Origin: Leptospira sp.
GTDB taxonomy: Bacteria > Spirochaetota > Leptospiria > Leptospirales > Leptospiraceae
Reading direction: 5' to 3'
Assembly: GCA_027531445.1 (NCBI GenBank)
Contig: JAPZRK010000039.1
Span: forward strand, 1-64,000
Length of the DNA: 64,000 nucleotides
Every line of letters begins with the position of its first letter. The first letter of the stretch is position 1. A program made the position numbers and the translations under genes. This document shows, one piece after another, positions 52,009-60,906 of the stretch. The notes beneath the pieces were generated by a model that worked only from the letters and a program-made list of their open reading frames with translations, was not told the DNA's origin and made no database searches.

Positions 52009-53749
52009 TTTTCCTTACCGTTTTCTCGAAAAAAGAAGATTACGGTATACTACTCTCTTTCGAACTAAAAAAGCACAACTAAGAAAACTATCACTAATTA
52101 GACTGTTTGTCTTTTCTTCGATACCTATTCTCTATACTACTTTATATTTTTTACAAACTTCTCTTGCCAGCTATTTAGTTCTGTTTGTTCCCTTTATATT
52201 TTTTCTATATCTGGTAAGCCTATACTCTAAGAAAAAGTCATTTCTGTCACAAATTTTTTTAACTCTTCGACTGATTGAGAAAGAAATCAATAGGATGAAT
52301 GGAAATGTAAAAGAATTACATGGCATAGAACCTTGGGAATATGATACGGACATAAGAAATCATCCCTTATCTATTGATTTAGATCTTTGCACAAAACAGG
52401 GATTAATTACTTATTTAGATACAACAGTTTCAAAAGAAGGATGGCGAACCTTCATCGAAAATCTCCTTCAAATGAGTGTATTAAACGCAAATACAGAACG
52501 GAACAGAATTCAATCAATACTCAAAACGAAAACTCTAACATACCAATACCTGCGAAAAGGACTATTTGAGCGGAATGAAAAGGAGACTAAAGTATCAATT
52601 TATGAAGGGGAAACTTCGTTCAATTTTTGGGATAGAAAAAAAATACTAAAAAAAATTTATAAACTTCTAGGTGTACTTACGCCTGTTTGGCTAGTGGGAT
52701 ACCTTATCTTTTCTCTCCCGTTTTTACCTTTATTATTATTAATCAATTTATCTTTATTTCTCTCATACCGTTCCAGTTCCTTTCGAATTTGGAATCAAAT
52801 TCGATTTTATAAAGAAACGATTTCTAGATTTCAGTTTGTATGGATTCGTTTAAGCCCACACAAACGCGAGCAAATTAGAAAATTCGCAAAACACATGGAA
52901 AATTTAGGGAATTCTTCTGAATGGATCATTTCTCCAATCCCTCATTTTGTACTAAATGTCATATGTTTGTGGGACCTTTGGAAGGTGCAAAGTTTTGAGA
53001 AATGGCTGAAGGAGAACTCGGAACTTTATAAGTCACTCCGGTTAGAATGGATTCAAATTGAAGCCTGCCTTCCTATCTGTGAGTATTGGTTTCTCAATCC
53101 AGAAACAGAATTTCCAAGCTGGAATCAATCGAGGGAGTTTTTTGCAGAATCAATTGCTCACCCATTGATCCCAAAAAATTCAAGGATTGCAAACAAATTG
53201 CCTGCTCTTAAACCAGGGTCACTGATGATACTTACAGGTTCGAATATGTCAGGCAAAACAACTTACCTTCGATCAATTGCAATCAATCTGCTAATCTCAA
53301 GAGTTGGTGGTCCTATCTGTGGAAAAAATATCAGTATTTCGGATTTTAGAATTCACACTCTGATACGTTCTCAAGATTCACTGGAAGATGGAATCTCATT
53401 TTTCTATTCCGAAGTACGAAGATTAGCGGATATTATACGTAACACTGATGTTGATGATAAAACTCCGATTTTGTTTCTTGATGAAATATTAAAAGGAACC
53501 AATTCCAATGAAAGACATATTGCAACTCGAGAAATTCTATTTGCTTTGAGAGAAAAAGGAGCAATCGTTTTTTTAACAACTCATGATTTGGAACTTGCAA
53601 ACATGGAAGGTGCGAGTCTGTTTCATTTCACAGAGTTAGAGAAGGATGGCGAGATGACTTTTGATTATCAATTACGAAATGGCATTTCTAAATCTACCAA
53701 TGCACTTAAAATTTTAAAAAAAGAAGGCATCCCGATTAGGGATCTCTAG
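51950..53749 (+). CDS. Membrane-anchored MutS-type ATPase
   Basis: 599 aa counting from TTG 51950, the only start allowed by the upstream stop; ATG is absent in this region. The C-terminal domain is a MutS ATPase: Walker A GSNMSGKTTYLRSIAI (about 428-443), Walker B-like ILFLDEILKGTNSNERH and the switch TTHDLELANMEGA. It lacks the MutS mismatch-recognition and connector domains. Two hydrophobic hairpins (about 42-90 and about 240-280) place it in the inner membrane. Such membrane MutS-like ATPases exist in several phyla but have no assigned role; DNA mismatch repair is unlikely. AT-rich compared with its neighbours. Confidence 0.82.
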   Translation: MIQKFLEEKTKITNAQDTFDFPYRFLEKRRLRYTTLFRTKKAQLRKLSLIRLFVFSSIPILYTTLYFLQTSLASYLVLFVPFIFFLYLVSLYSKKKSFLSQIFLTLRLIEKEINRMNGNVKELHGIEPWEYDTDIRNHPLSIDLDLCTKQGLITYLDTTVSKEGWRTFIENLLQMSVLNANTERNRIQSILKTKTLTYQYLRKGLFERNEKETKVSIYEGETSFNFWDRKKILKKIYKLLGVLTPVWLVGYLIFSLPFLPLLLLINLSLFLSYRSSSFRIWNQIRFYKETISRFQFVWIRLSPHKREQIRKFAKHMENLGNSSEWIISPIPHFVLNVICLWDLWKVQSFEKWLKENSELYKSLRLEWIQIEACLPICEYWFLNPETEFPSWNQSREFFAESIAHPLIPKNSRIANKLPALKPGSLMILTGSNMSGKTTYLRSIAINLLISRVGGPICGKNISISDFRIHTLIRSQDSLEDGISFFYSEVRRLADIIRNTDVDDKTPILFLDEILKGTNSNERHIATREILFALREKGAIVFLTTHDLELANMEGASLFHFTELEKDGEMTFDYQLRNGISKSTNALKILKKEGIPIRDL

Positions 53750-53774
53750 TTAAAAATCCTTCAGATAGCAAAAC

Positions 53775-55832
53775 TCACTTTTGTGGAAAATTTTTATTGT
53801 CTTCTCTACTGAATAAATTCGAAAAACCATTCCGCAGACTCTTAAGTCCTCCTTGCACTGTATCCGTTACACTATCAATTGCACGATCAACGTAATCAGA
53901 CGCCGCAGAGCCAGCAATGCCACCTACCGTAGCTCCCGCAGGCCCCGCTAAAAATAATGCACCAGCGTATACTGAGCCTAACCATATAGGATCTATATAT
54001 GGAGTACTCACTCCATATATACCTTTATAGATAATTGGCAATTTCAATGCCCTCCCTGCCACGCCAGGTAAAGCAATAGTAAATTTCATATTGATCTTTT
54101 TGTCTAGGTCGATATCACCAGAACCATTTGCAGATAAGCCATCTGCCTTTAAAACAAAATTATCGAATTGGATTTTTCTTTGTCCATATAACATGGTCAT
54201 TGTGATTTCATTATAAGGAGTCGACTTATTAAAATCTATCTTTTTTAACGAAATCAAACTTCCAATAGAACTTATCGGTTTTAGTATATTCGTATAGCTT
54301 AATAGCTCTCCTTTTTTACAGATAAAATCCGCATTGATATTCATTGTTTCAATAAGTGACTTTTCCGTATTTCCAAAAGCAGTTAATGCGTAATTTGTAT
54401 CTAAAGTTCCTGTAATGGGCGCTGTCTGAAATTGGTGTTGAAGGATTTCTTCAACGTTAATACCTTCCGACCTACCTGAAAGTACCAACCGCGGATTGGA
54501 ACCCCAATAAAAGCTCCCCGTTCCGTTGAAAATACCACCATATAGGGTCGCATCCAACTTTTTGATCTTCATTTGACTTTTTTGATAGTGAAGTGAAAAG
54601 TTTAAAGTATCTGCTAAGATTCCTCGAAGATTTGCTTTTTTTAAATTAAAATTCAAAAATATATTCATTCGATTCGAATAACCAGTGCTAGGCATTCCAC
54701 GTGTAAGTAAGGACTTTTCTAAATCTGGATCGAGCCACAACTTTATAATTTTTATGATGGAATCTGCATCGATGTAATCGGATCTTCCCTCAAACGAGAT
54801 TGTAGGTGAGAGAGGTGGAGCATCAAAAGTAACATAACCCGCTCCGAACAATCTAATGAATCCCTTCCATTCTGCGGCAATATCCTCAAACGAAAGTTTA
54901 GAAGTTAAAATATCATACGATATGGTAACCGTTATATAGGCATCACCAAAAGGTTTTTGACCTACTAAAGCTAGATTTTGGATCCTTGCTCTATCAAATT
55001 TAGCCGCAACCAAATTCGCAGAACGTTTGTAAAATGGAATTTTCGCATTCAGTCTTCCAGATCGCAAATCTGCGAATGGAAAGATAACGGAAATATCCTT
55101 AAGCAAACTGCCTGAAAAATTAACCAAATCAATCGAGCCTTCAAATCGCAGTGACTCATAAGACAAAACTTTTTCTGTAAATAGCAGATCGGTATACAGC
55201 TGAAATATTTCACCATTTAACTTTCCGTATAGAGATATATTGATGCTTTGAAGCTCTTCATCTAAATCGATGCGACTTTCCCAAATGTAAAACGTGATCA
55301 TTCGATCATAAAGAGCATCTTCAAATTCTATCGAAATATTTTTTAGATCTAGTATGTGCGGTAAACTTCCAAAAACTGTTGAGAAGTAAACGTCTGAGCT
55401 TTCTGTTTCGGAACTATCTCCATTTAAAAATTTTGCAAGTATTGGAAACGACTCATCTTTTTCTCTTTTTATCTCAATCTTACCGGTATTTAAGCTGATG
55501 GATCGGATATCCAATGGTCTTCCAAGGAAGATACCAAAGTAAATTTCAATATTGAGTTTTTCAACCCGAATGAGTTCATGATCTCGTTTTGAGACAGTAA
55601 CTTGTCTTAGTGTGATTCCTGGAAATGGAAAAAAGGTAGGTTCGGATGACTGATAATTTAATGATAGCCCTGATTGTTCGTTTAACCGATCTAAAATGAT
55701 CGTTTTATAATAATCTGGTTCAGAGATTAAGGGATAAAGAATAAAAAACAAGACCATCGAGCAAATGAAAATGCTTCCAAGAAAGAGCTTTCCTACATAG
55801 CCCTTTAGTCTTTCTCCTATGGTAATCTTCAT
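53775..55832 (-). CDS. AsmA-family protein
   Basis: 685 aa with one N-terminal membrane helix (about 16-38, LFLGSIFICSMVLFFILYPLI) and a large beta-rich periplasmic body. Opening ITIGERLKGYVGKLFLG and the segment ISLNTGKIEIKREKDESFPILAKFLNG plus the C-terminal TMLYGQRKIQFDNFVLKADGLSANGSGDIDLDKKINMKFTIAL are the AsmA pattern. AsmA-like proteins form lipid-conducting bridges between inner and outer membrane. The C-terminus is Gly/Ala-rich (AGALFLAGPAGATVGGIAGSAASD). Last gene of the Opp operon, 15 nt after OppF. Confidence 0.85.
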   Translation of the reverse strand: MKITIGERLKGYVGKLFLGSIFICSMVLFFILYPLISEPDYYKTIILDRLNEQSGLSLNYQSSEPTFFPFPGITLRQVTVSKRDHELIRVEKLNIEIYFGIFLGRPLDIRSISLNTGKIEIKREKDESFPILAKFLNGDSSETESSDVYFSTVFGSLPHILDLKNISIEFEDALYDRMITFYIWESRIDLDEELQSINISLYGKLNGEIFQLYTDLLFTEKVLSYESLRFEGSIDLVNFSGSLLKDISVIFPFADLRSGRLNAKIPFYKRSANLVAAKFDRARIQNLALVGQKPFGDAYITVTISYDILTSKLSFEDIAAEWKGFIRLFGAGYVTFDAPPLSPTISFEGRSDYIDADSIIKIIKLWLDPDLEKSLLTRGMPSTGYSNRMNIFLNFNLKKANLRGILADTLNFSLHYQKSQMKIKKLDATLYGGIFNGTGSFYWGSNPRLVLSGRSEGINVEEILQHQFQTAPITGTLDTNYALTAFGNTEKSLIETMNINADFICKKGELLSYTNILKPISSIGSLISLKKIDFNKSTPYNEITMTMLYGQRKIQFDNFVLKADGLSANGSGDIDLDKKINMKFTIALPGVAGRALKLPIIYKGIYGVSTPYIDPIWLGSVYAGALFLAGPAGATVGGIAGSAASDYVDRAIDSVTDTVQGGLKSLRNGFSNLFSREDNKNFPQK

Positions 55833-55847
55833 TCATGTTAAAAATTG

Positions 55848-56804
55848 CTAGATAAGTGGAAAATGGCAAGCTACCTTTCGATTATCTTGCAAGGTTTTTT
55901 GTTCAGGCGGTTCAATTTTGCAAATTTCTTTGGCAATTGGACAGCGAGTGTGGAAATGACACCCCGATGGTTTGTTCGAAAGGCTGGGTATTTCGCCTTG
56001 AAGGGGAGATAACGATCGATTTCGATTCTTAATATCAAAGCTTGCAGAAAAAAGTGCCTTAGTATACGGATGCGCGGGCTGATCCATGATTGTTGATTTT
56101 GAGCCGCTTTCCACAATTTTCCCAAGATACATTACCGCTATTTTGTCTGATATGTGTTTAATAATATTCAAATCATGTGAAATAAATAAATATGAAAGCT
56201 GAAATTGTTCTTTAAGATCTAATAGAGTGTTTACAACTTGAGCCTGAGTTGAGATGTCCAGTGCCGATACAGCCTCATCGCAGATTACGATTTCAGGTTT
56301 CAATATTAAGGCTCTTGCAATCGCAATTCTTTGCCGTTGGCCTCCAGAAAATTCATGCGGATACCTCGAAAGTATACTATCTGACAAATTGACTTGTCTT
56401 AAAGTTTCTTTCGCCAACTCCATTCTTTCGTTACGATTCATTGAACGATGGTGCACCACGAGCCCTTCTGTTATGATTTCTCCTATTGTTAATCGAGGAT
56501 TTAATGAAGAATATGGATCCTGAAAGATCACTTGAATCTTCTTTCGTAAGTTTCGTTGTTCATCGTTTTTTGATGATTTAATATTCACACCTTGGTATTC
56601 TATAGTTCCGGATTTTATAGGAGTGAGTTGTAATATAGCACGTCCTAAAGTAGACTTTCCACAACCAGATTCTCCGACGAGTCCGAGAATTTCGCCTTTG
56701 GAAATTTCTAACGATACACCATCGACTGCTTTCAACTCTGTCTTCTGAATTGAAAATATTTTACGGTTGTAATAAGAAACATTTAAATTTTTAATTTCCA
56801 ACAT
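55848..56804 (-). CDS. OppF-like ABC transporter ATPase
   Basis: 318 aa. Walker A GLVGESGCGKSTLGRA, signature FSGGQRQRIAIARAL, Walker B IVICDEAVSALD, switch His in SHDLN, and the C-terminal oligopeptide/dipeptide extension with GCHFHTRCPIAKEIC. One half of the heterodimeric ATPase with OppD. The start directly abuts the OppD stop (TAAATG). Confidence 0.92.
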   Translation of the reverse strand: MLEIKNLNVSYYNRKIFSIQKTELKAVDGVSLEISKGEILGLVGESGCGKSTLGRAILQLTPIKSGTIEYQGVNIKSSKNDEQRNLRKKIQVIFQDPYSSLNPRLTIGEIITEGLVVHHRSMNRNERMELAKETLRQVNLSDSILSRYPHEFSGGQRQRIAIARALILKPEIVICDEAVSALDISTQAQVVNTLLDLKEQFQLSYLFISHDLNIIKHISDKIAVMYLGKIVESGSKSTIMDQPAHPYTKALFSASFDIKNRNRSLSPLQGEIPSLSNKPSGCHFHTRCPIAKEICKIEPPEQKTLQDNRKVACHFPLI

Positions 56805-57788
56805 TTATTGATTTACCACATAACATTGTACTTTGTGTGTATCTGAAATACTGACGAAGGGTGGGTCAGATTCCTTGCAAATATCAATTCTCTCTCTACA
56901 TCTTTCATAAAAGTGGCATCCTTTTGGATAATCCTTTGGATTCGGGACTATTCCATCGATCACTTGTAGTCGTTTTCCAAGTTTGTCTTTTGTTGGATAT
57001 GCATCTATCAGCGCTTTTGCATATGGATGTTTAGGACTATCGAGAACTTCGGAAGTTGTGCCAGTTTCAACAATTTTGCCAGCATACATCACTGCAATGC
57101 GATCTGCAATATGCGATACCAAACCAATATCATGCGAAATGAACAAAATAGACATTTTAATCTCAGACTTTAATCTTAAAAGTAATTCGATTAATTGCAA
57201 TTGAATCGTGACGTCAATTGCAGATGTAGGCTCATCTGCAATAAGCAATTTAGGATCGCACATGAGAGCCATGGCAATCGAGACTCGTTGGAGCATCCCA
57301 CCTGAAAATTGATTTGGGTATTGATCGAGTCTTTGTTTTACATCAGAGATACCAACTTTCTGAAGTAACGTTTCCGCTTTTGCAAGAGCCTCTTCTTTGT
57401 CGCCAAGTTTATGGAGCAAAAACCCTTCTATGATTTGATCACCTATCGTTTGTAAAGGGTTCAACGCAGCAAAGGGCTCTTGGAAAATATATGCTATTTC
57501 GTTGCCTCGAATGTTTCTCAAATCTACCTCGGAACATTGAAGTAAATCGAGATTTCCGAAATTGATTTTACCTGATGGGTATACTGCCTGATTAGATGGT
57601 AGCAGTCTTGTCAATGCAAGTGAAGTAATTGACTTTCCACAACCAGACTCACCTACAAGAGCAAAGATTTCACTTTCTAGCATAGAGAAAGATATGTTTT
57701 CTATAATTCCTAGTTGTCCCTCTTCCGTATTCAATTGGACAGTTAAATCCGATACTTCGAGTAATTTGTTAGTTTGCGTAGGTATCAT
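56805..57788 (-). CDS. OppD-like ABC transporter ATPase
   Basis: 327 aa. Walker A ALVGESGCGKSITSLAL, signature FSGGMLQRVSIAMAL, Walker B LLIADEPTSAID, SHDIG switch, and the oligopeptide C-terminal Cys motif GCHFYERCRERIDIC. Partner of OppF. Overlaps the OppC stop by 4 nt (ATGA). Confidence 0.92.
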   Translation of the reverse strand: MIPTQTNKLLEVSDLTVQLNTEEGQLGIIENISFSMLESEIFALVGESGCGKSITSLALTRLLPSNQAVYPSGKINFGNLDLLQCSEVDLRNIRGNEIAYIFQEPFAALNPLQTIGDQIIEGFLLHKLGDKEEALAKAETLLQKVGISDVKQRLDQYPNQFSGGMLQRVSIAMALMCDPKLLIADEPTSAIDVTIQLQLIELLLRLKSEIKMSILFISHDIGLVSHIADRIAVMYAGKIVETGTTSEVLDSPKHPYAKALIDAYPTKDKLGKRLQVIDGIVPNPKDYPKGCHFYERCRERIDICKESDPPFVSISDTHKVQCYVVNQ

Positions 57789-58834
57789 TTGTAAACGACC
57801 TTCTCTTTCGGATCAAAGGCATCCCTGAGTCCTTCACCAACAAATGCAGAAAGTAGAATGGTTAAAAAAAGCGCAAGTGATGGAAAAGTAATCAGCCACC
57901 ACGCACTCAACCTTTCTCTTCCTTGTCCAATTAGTTCTCCCCAAGATGGGTTTGGTGCAGGTATCCCATAACCCAGAAAGTCTAACGCGGACAATACGGA
58001 AATTGCAGAAATCAAAATAAAAGGCAAAAATGTAACTAATGGAGTTATAGAATTTGGCAAAAGGTGGCGAGTGATAATCGACCATGAGGACACCCCTAAG
58101 GTTCGAGCTGCATCAACAAACGCAAAACTCCTCAGCTTCAAAAATTCGCCTCGCATATAGTAGCTTAAACCAATCCAACTCAACGCTCCATAAGTGATCA
58201 AAAGAATCAAAAAACCTCTTCCGAAGAACGCACCCATGATCAGAATCAAATATAAAAATGGAATCGCTGACAATATTTCTATCAAACGTTGTAAAATTAA
58301 ATCAGTATTCCCAACAAAAAAACCTTGAATACCTCCAATAACGGAAGCTAGTAATATCTCTAGAATAACCAATATTAGACTAAATGTCATCGCCAATCGA
58401 TAACCATAAACGATTCGAGTAAAAACATCGCGACCACGATCATCTGTACCAAACCAATGCTTTGTGGAAGGAATCGAAGGAGGATTTGAACCTTCTTCTA
58501 AACTTTCCAAATTATCTTCGTTCACTCCAAATGGTATGATAGGAAAAATCATATAATTATCTGAATTCATAAATTGATTAGACAAATATAGTTTCTTATA
58601 ATTTGGCTCTGTCAATTGATCTCCACCAAACCGAGTAGATGGATAAAAGTTAAAAATAGGAAACGAATACTCATTTTCATACTTTATTATGAGCGGTTTG
58701 TTATTCATTAGGATTGGAGAAAAAAGCGAAATCAAATAGGAGTAAAACAAAAACAATAAGGAATAGTAGGCTCTTCGATTCGATTTGAATTTTGACCATT
58801 TTCTTATATTTGCAGGATTAGACAAAAAATTCAT
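57785..58834 (-). CDS. OppC-like ABC transporter permease
   Basis: 349 aa, six membrane helices with an extracytoplasmic loop after helix 1 (about 45-125). FGTDDRGRDVFTRIVYGYRLAM is the OppC/DppC start of the permease domain and AARTLGVSSWSIITRHLLPN the EAA loop contacting the ATPase. Overlaps OppB by 4 nt. Confidence 0.9.
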   Translation of the reverse strand: MNFLSNPANIRKWSKFKSNRRAYYSLLFLFYSYLISLFSPILMNNKPLIIKYENEYSFPIFNFYPSTRFGGDQLTEPNYKKLYLSNQFMNSDNYMIFPIIPFGVNEDNLESLEEGSNPPSIPSTKHWFGTDDRGRDVFTRIVYGYRLAMTFSLILVILEILLASVIGGIQGFFVGNTDLILQRLIEILSAIPFLYLILIMGAFFGRGFLILLITYGALSWIGLSYYMRGEFLKLRSFAFVDAARTLGVSSWSIITRHLLPNSITPLVTFLPFILISAISVLSALDFLGYGIPAPNPSWGELIGQGRERLSAWWLITFPSLALFLTILLSAFVGEGLRDAFDPKEKVVYK

Positions 58835-59841
58835 TCAAAATTGATCCTTGGGTCAATTGCCACATAACAAAAATCAGATATAATCTTTCCTATTAAACCT
58901 AAAAAACTTTGAGCCAAGAGCAATCCCATCATTAAATCAGTGTCTCTCTCCCGCACTGCTTCAAAACTTAGCAAGCCCATTCCGTCGATATTAAATACAA
59001 GTTCTATAAACAACGAGCCAGAAAAAATAAGCGTTAGGTTTCCTCCAAATCCAGTCGCAATCGGAATGAGTGAATTGCGAAATGCATGCTTAAAGACTGC
59101 ATCTGAAAAACTAAGTCCTTTGGATACCGCCGTTCTCACATATTCTTTTGCGATTTGATCAAGCAGACTATTCTTCATGAGAAGAGTTAAAACGGCAAAA
59201 GATCCTACCACATAACATATCACTGGAAGAAACATATGACTGATTCGGTCCTTCACTTTTCCAAAAAAATCTAAGTCTTCATAATAATCAGATACTTCAT
59301 GCCCCAAAGGGAAAAGGGAAAAAACTTCACCAGAGGCGAATAAATACAGCAACAACATCGCAAAGGCGAAAACAGGTAACGAATAGGTGAAAAAAATTAG
59401 GAAGCTTGTATATAAATCAAAGTTTGTTCCTTCCTTTAGGGCCTTTTTGATGCCCAACGGAATGCATATCAAATAAGTTAGGAAAAATCCTGAAAGACCA
59501 AAGACGAGCGAGACGGGCAATTTTTCTAAGATAAGATCCGTTACTTTTCGAGAGTGGAGGCGAGACTCACCCAAATCAAATGTTACAATCTGTCCCAACC
59601 AATACAAGTATGCCACTGGAACCGGTTTATCTAAATGTAGCCTTTTTTTGATTAATTCCACTTCTTCAGCAGATATTTGTTTGGTTGAAGCGCCGGCCTG
59701 ATTTGCAGCTCCTTTAATTTTTGCTATTTCGCTATCCAGTGGACCACCAGGGGCCATGTGTGAAATCAGAAAAACAACAAATGTAATTCCGATTAATGTT
59801 GGAAAAATAAGTAAGAATCTTTTTAAAAAATATCTCCACAT
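58831..59841 (-). CDS. OppB-like ABC transporter permease
   Basis: 336 aa, six membrane helices. WRYFLKRFLLIFPTLIGITFVVFLISHMAPGGPLD is the OppB/DppB opening, and YVRTAVSKGLSFSDAVFKHAFRNSLIPIATGFG the EAA loop. It is preceded by the lipocalin-like gene (3 nt) and followed by OppC. No substrate-binding protein occurs in the operon or window. Confidence 0.92.
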   Translation of the reverse strand: MWRYFLKRFLLIFPTLIGITFVVFLISHMAPGGPLDSEIAKIKGAANQAGASTKQISAEEVELIKKRLHLDKPVPVAYLYWLGQIVTFDLGESRLHSRKVTDLILEKLPVSLVFGLSGFFLTYLICIPLGIKKALKEGTNFDLYTSFLIFFTYSLPVFAFAMLLLYLFASGEVFSLFPLGHEVSDYYEDLDFFGKVKDRISHMFLPVICYVVGSFAVLTLLMKNSLLDQIAKEYVRTAVSKGLSFSDAVFKHAFRNSLIPIATGFGGNLTLIFSGSLFIELVFNIDGMGLLSFEAVRERDTDLMMGLLLAQSFLGLIGKIISDFCYVAIDPRINFE

Positions 59842-59844
59842 GAT

Positions 59845-60906
59845 TTATTTTTTTACACCTACTTTATTTTTATCATATCCTTTTAATTCGAGATATCCTT
59901 TTCCCTTTGTCTTTTTTCCATCAATCATTCCATCAGCGATCACCATTCCCTCCCAATAGATTAGTCCTGTAGACATTCTGCCATCAAATTCTTGTTCCTT
60001 GAAGACTGGATTAACAGTCAAGAATCCGTTTGGAAAGTTGATTCGCCAGGTAAGTGGGTATTCTATGCTAGTTTTGGCACTTTTCCAAATTCCATCTTTG
60101 TCAGCGATCATTTGAATCCGTTCATCACTTTCAAATTTTTGAATTTTCCCATCTGGGCCACGTAGAATTCCAGTCACTTCAGTAGGTTGACCTTCGCCAC
60201 CTTTGAATGTAAATCCAACAAAATCAAAGCCATTGTCTGTCGAAATACTAAGCCAATCCCATGCTATCGATTTTGAAGCAAATGTAAACTTTGACTTTTC
60301 CTTTCCACTCCATTCATGATCCATCCAAGAATCACCGGATGAAATGGTATACAGGTTACCTTCCAATGACAATCTCCCTTTGGTTGAAAGTCTAGGATAA
60401 CTATAATAATACGAAAAAATGGATGGATTCTTTCTGGATTTGATAGATTTTCCATTGTCTCCATGTAGCAAAAGTTTGTTTGTGGAAGATAATTCTAATT
60501 CTAACCAAGTGTTTTGAAATTTCGGTTTGGCACTGATTTTAAAAACATCCTCTGAAATTATATCAAATCGGTATTCACCTGAATAAATTTCCTTTTCGTT
60601 GTACCCAGCAAGACCACCAATTGTCCTTTTGAGTGATTCAAATGCAACGTGTCGTTTCGTTTTTGGATGAGAGATTGCAAAGTGAACAGGAAAAATTTCT
60701 ATTGGTGGAACGCTAGTATCGCTTTGCAATGCATGACGGAAAAAAGACAATTCATAACCAAAAGTGTCGCCAGAATCGGAATGGATATGGCCAACAAAGT
60801 AAACCCATTCCAAAGCAAACTCGTTGTGAAAAGTATGGTCTTTGGGAAATTGAAATCCTAAAAAAAGTAATGATAAAAGAACGATGACAAATTTTTTATT
60901 TCTCAT
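59845..60906 (-). CDS. Lipocalin-like/CrtC-superfamily secreted protein (AttH-like)
   Basis: 353 aa with a signal peptide (about 1-20, KFVIVLLSLLFLGFQF). HNEFALEWVYFVGHIHSDSGDTFGYELSFFRHAL and the later SGDSWMDHEWSG are typical of the lipocalin-like family that includes hydroxyneurosporene synthase CrtC and AttH. Members often sit beside ABC exporters, so a lipid-binding periplasmic partner of the transporter is plausible here. Overlaps the end of the SpoIIE phosphatase gene by 11 nt. Confidence 0.85.
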   Translation of the reverse strand: MRNKKFVIVLLSLLFLGFQFPKDHTFHNEFALEWVYFVGHIHSDSGDTFGYELSFFRHALQSDTSVPPIEIFPVHFAISHPKTKRHVAFESLKRTIGGLAGYNEKEIYSGEYRFDIISEDVFKISAKPKFQNTWLELELSSTNKLLLHGDNGKSIKSRKNPSIFSYYYSYPRLSTKGRLSLEGNLYTISSGDSWMDHEWSGKEKSKFTFASKSIAWDWLSISTDNGFDFVGFTFKGGEGQPTEVTGILRGPDGKIQKFESDERIQMIADKDGIWKSAKTSIEYPLTWRINFPNGFLTVNPVFKEQEFDGRMSTGLIYWEGMVIADGMIDGKKTKGKGYLELKGYDKNKVGVKK

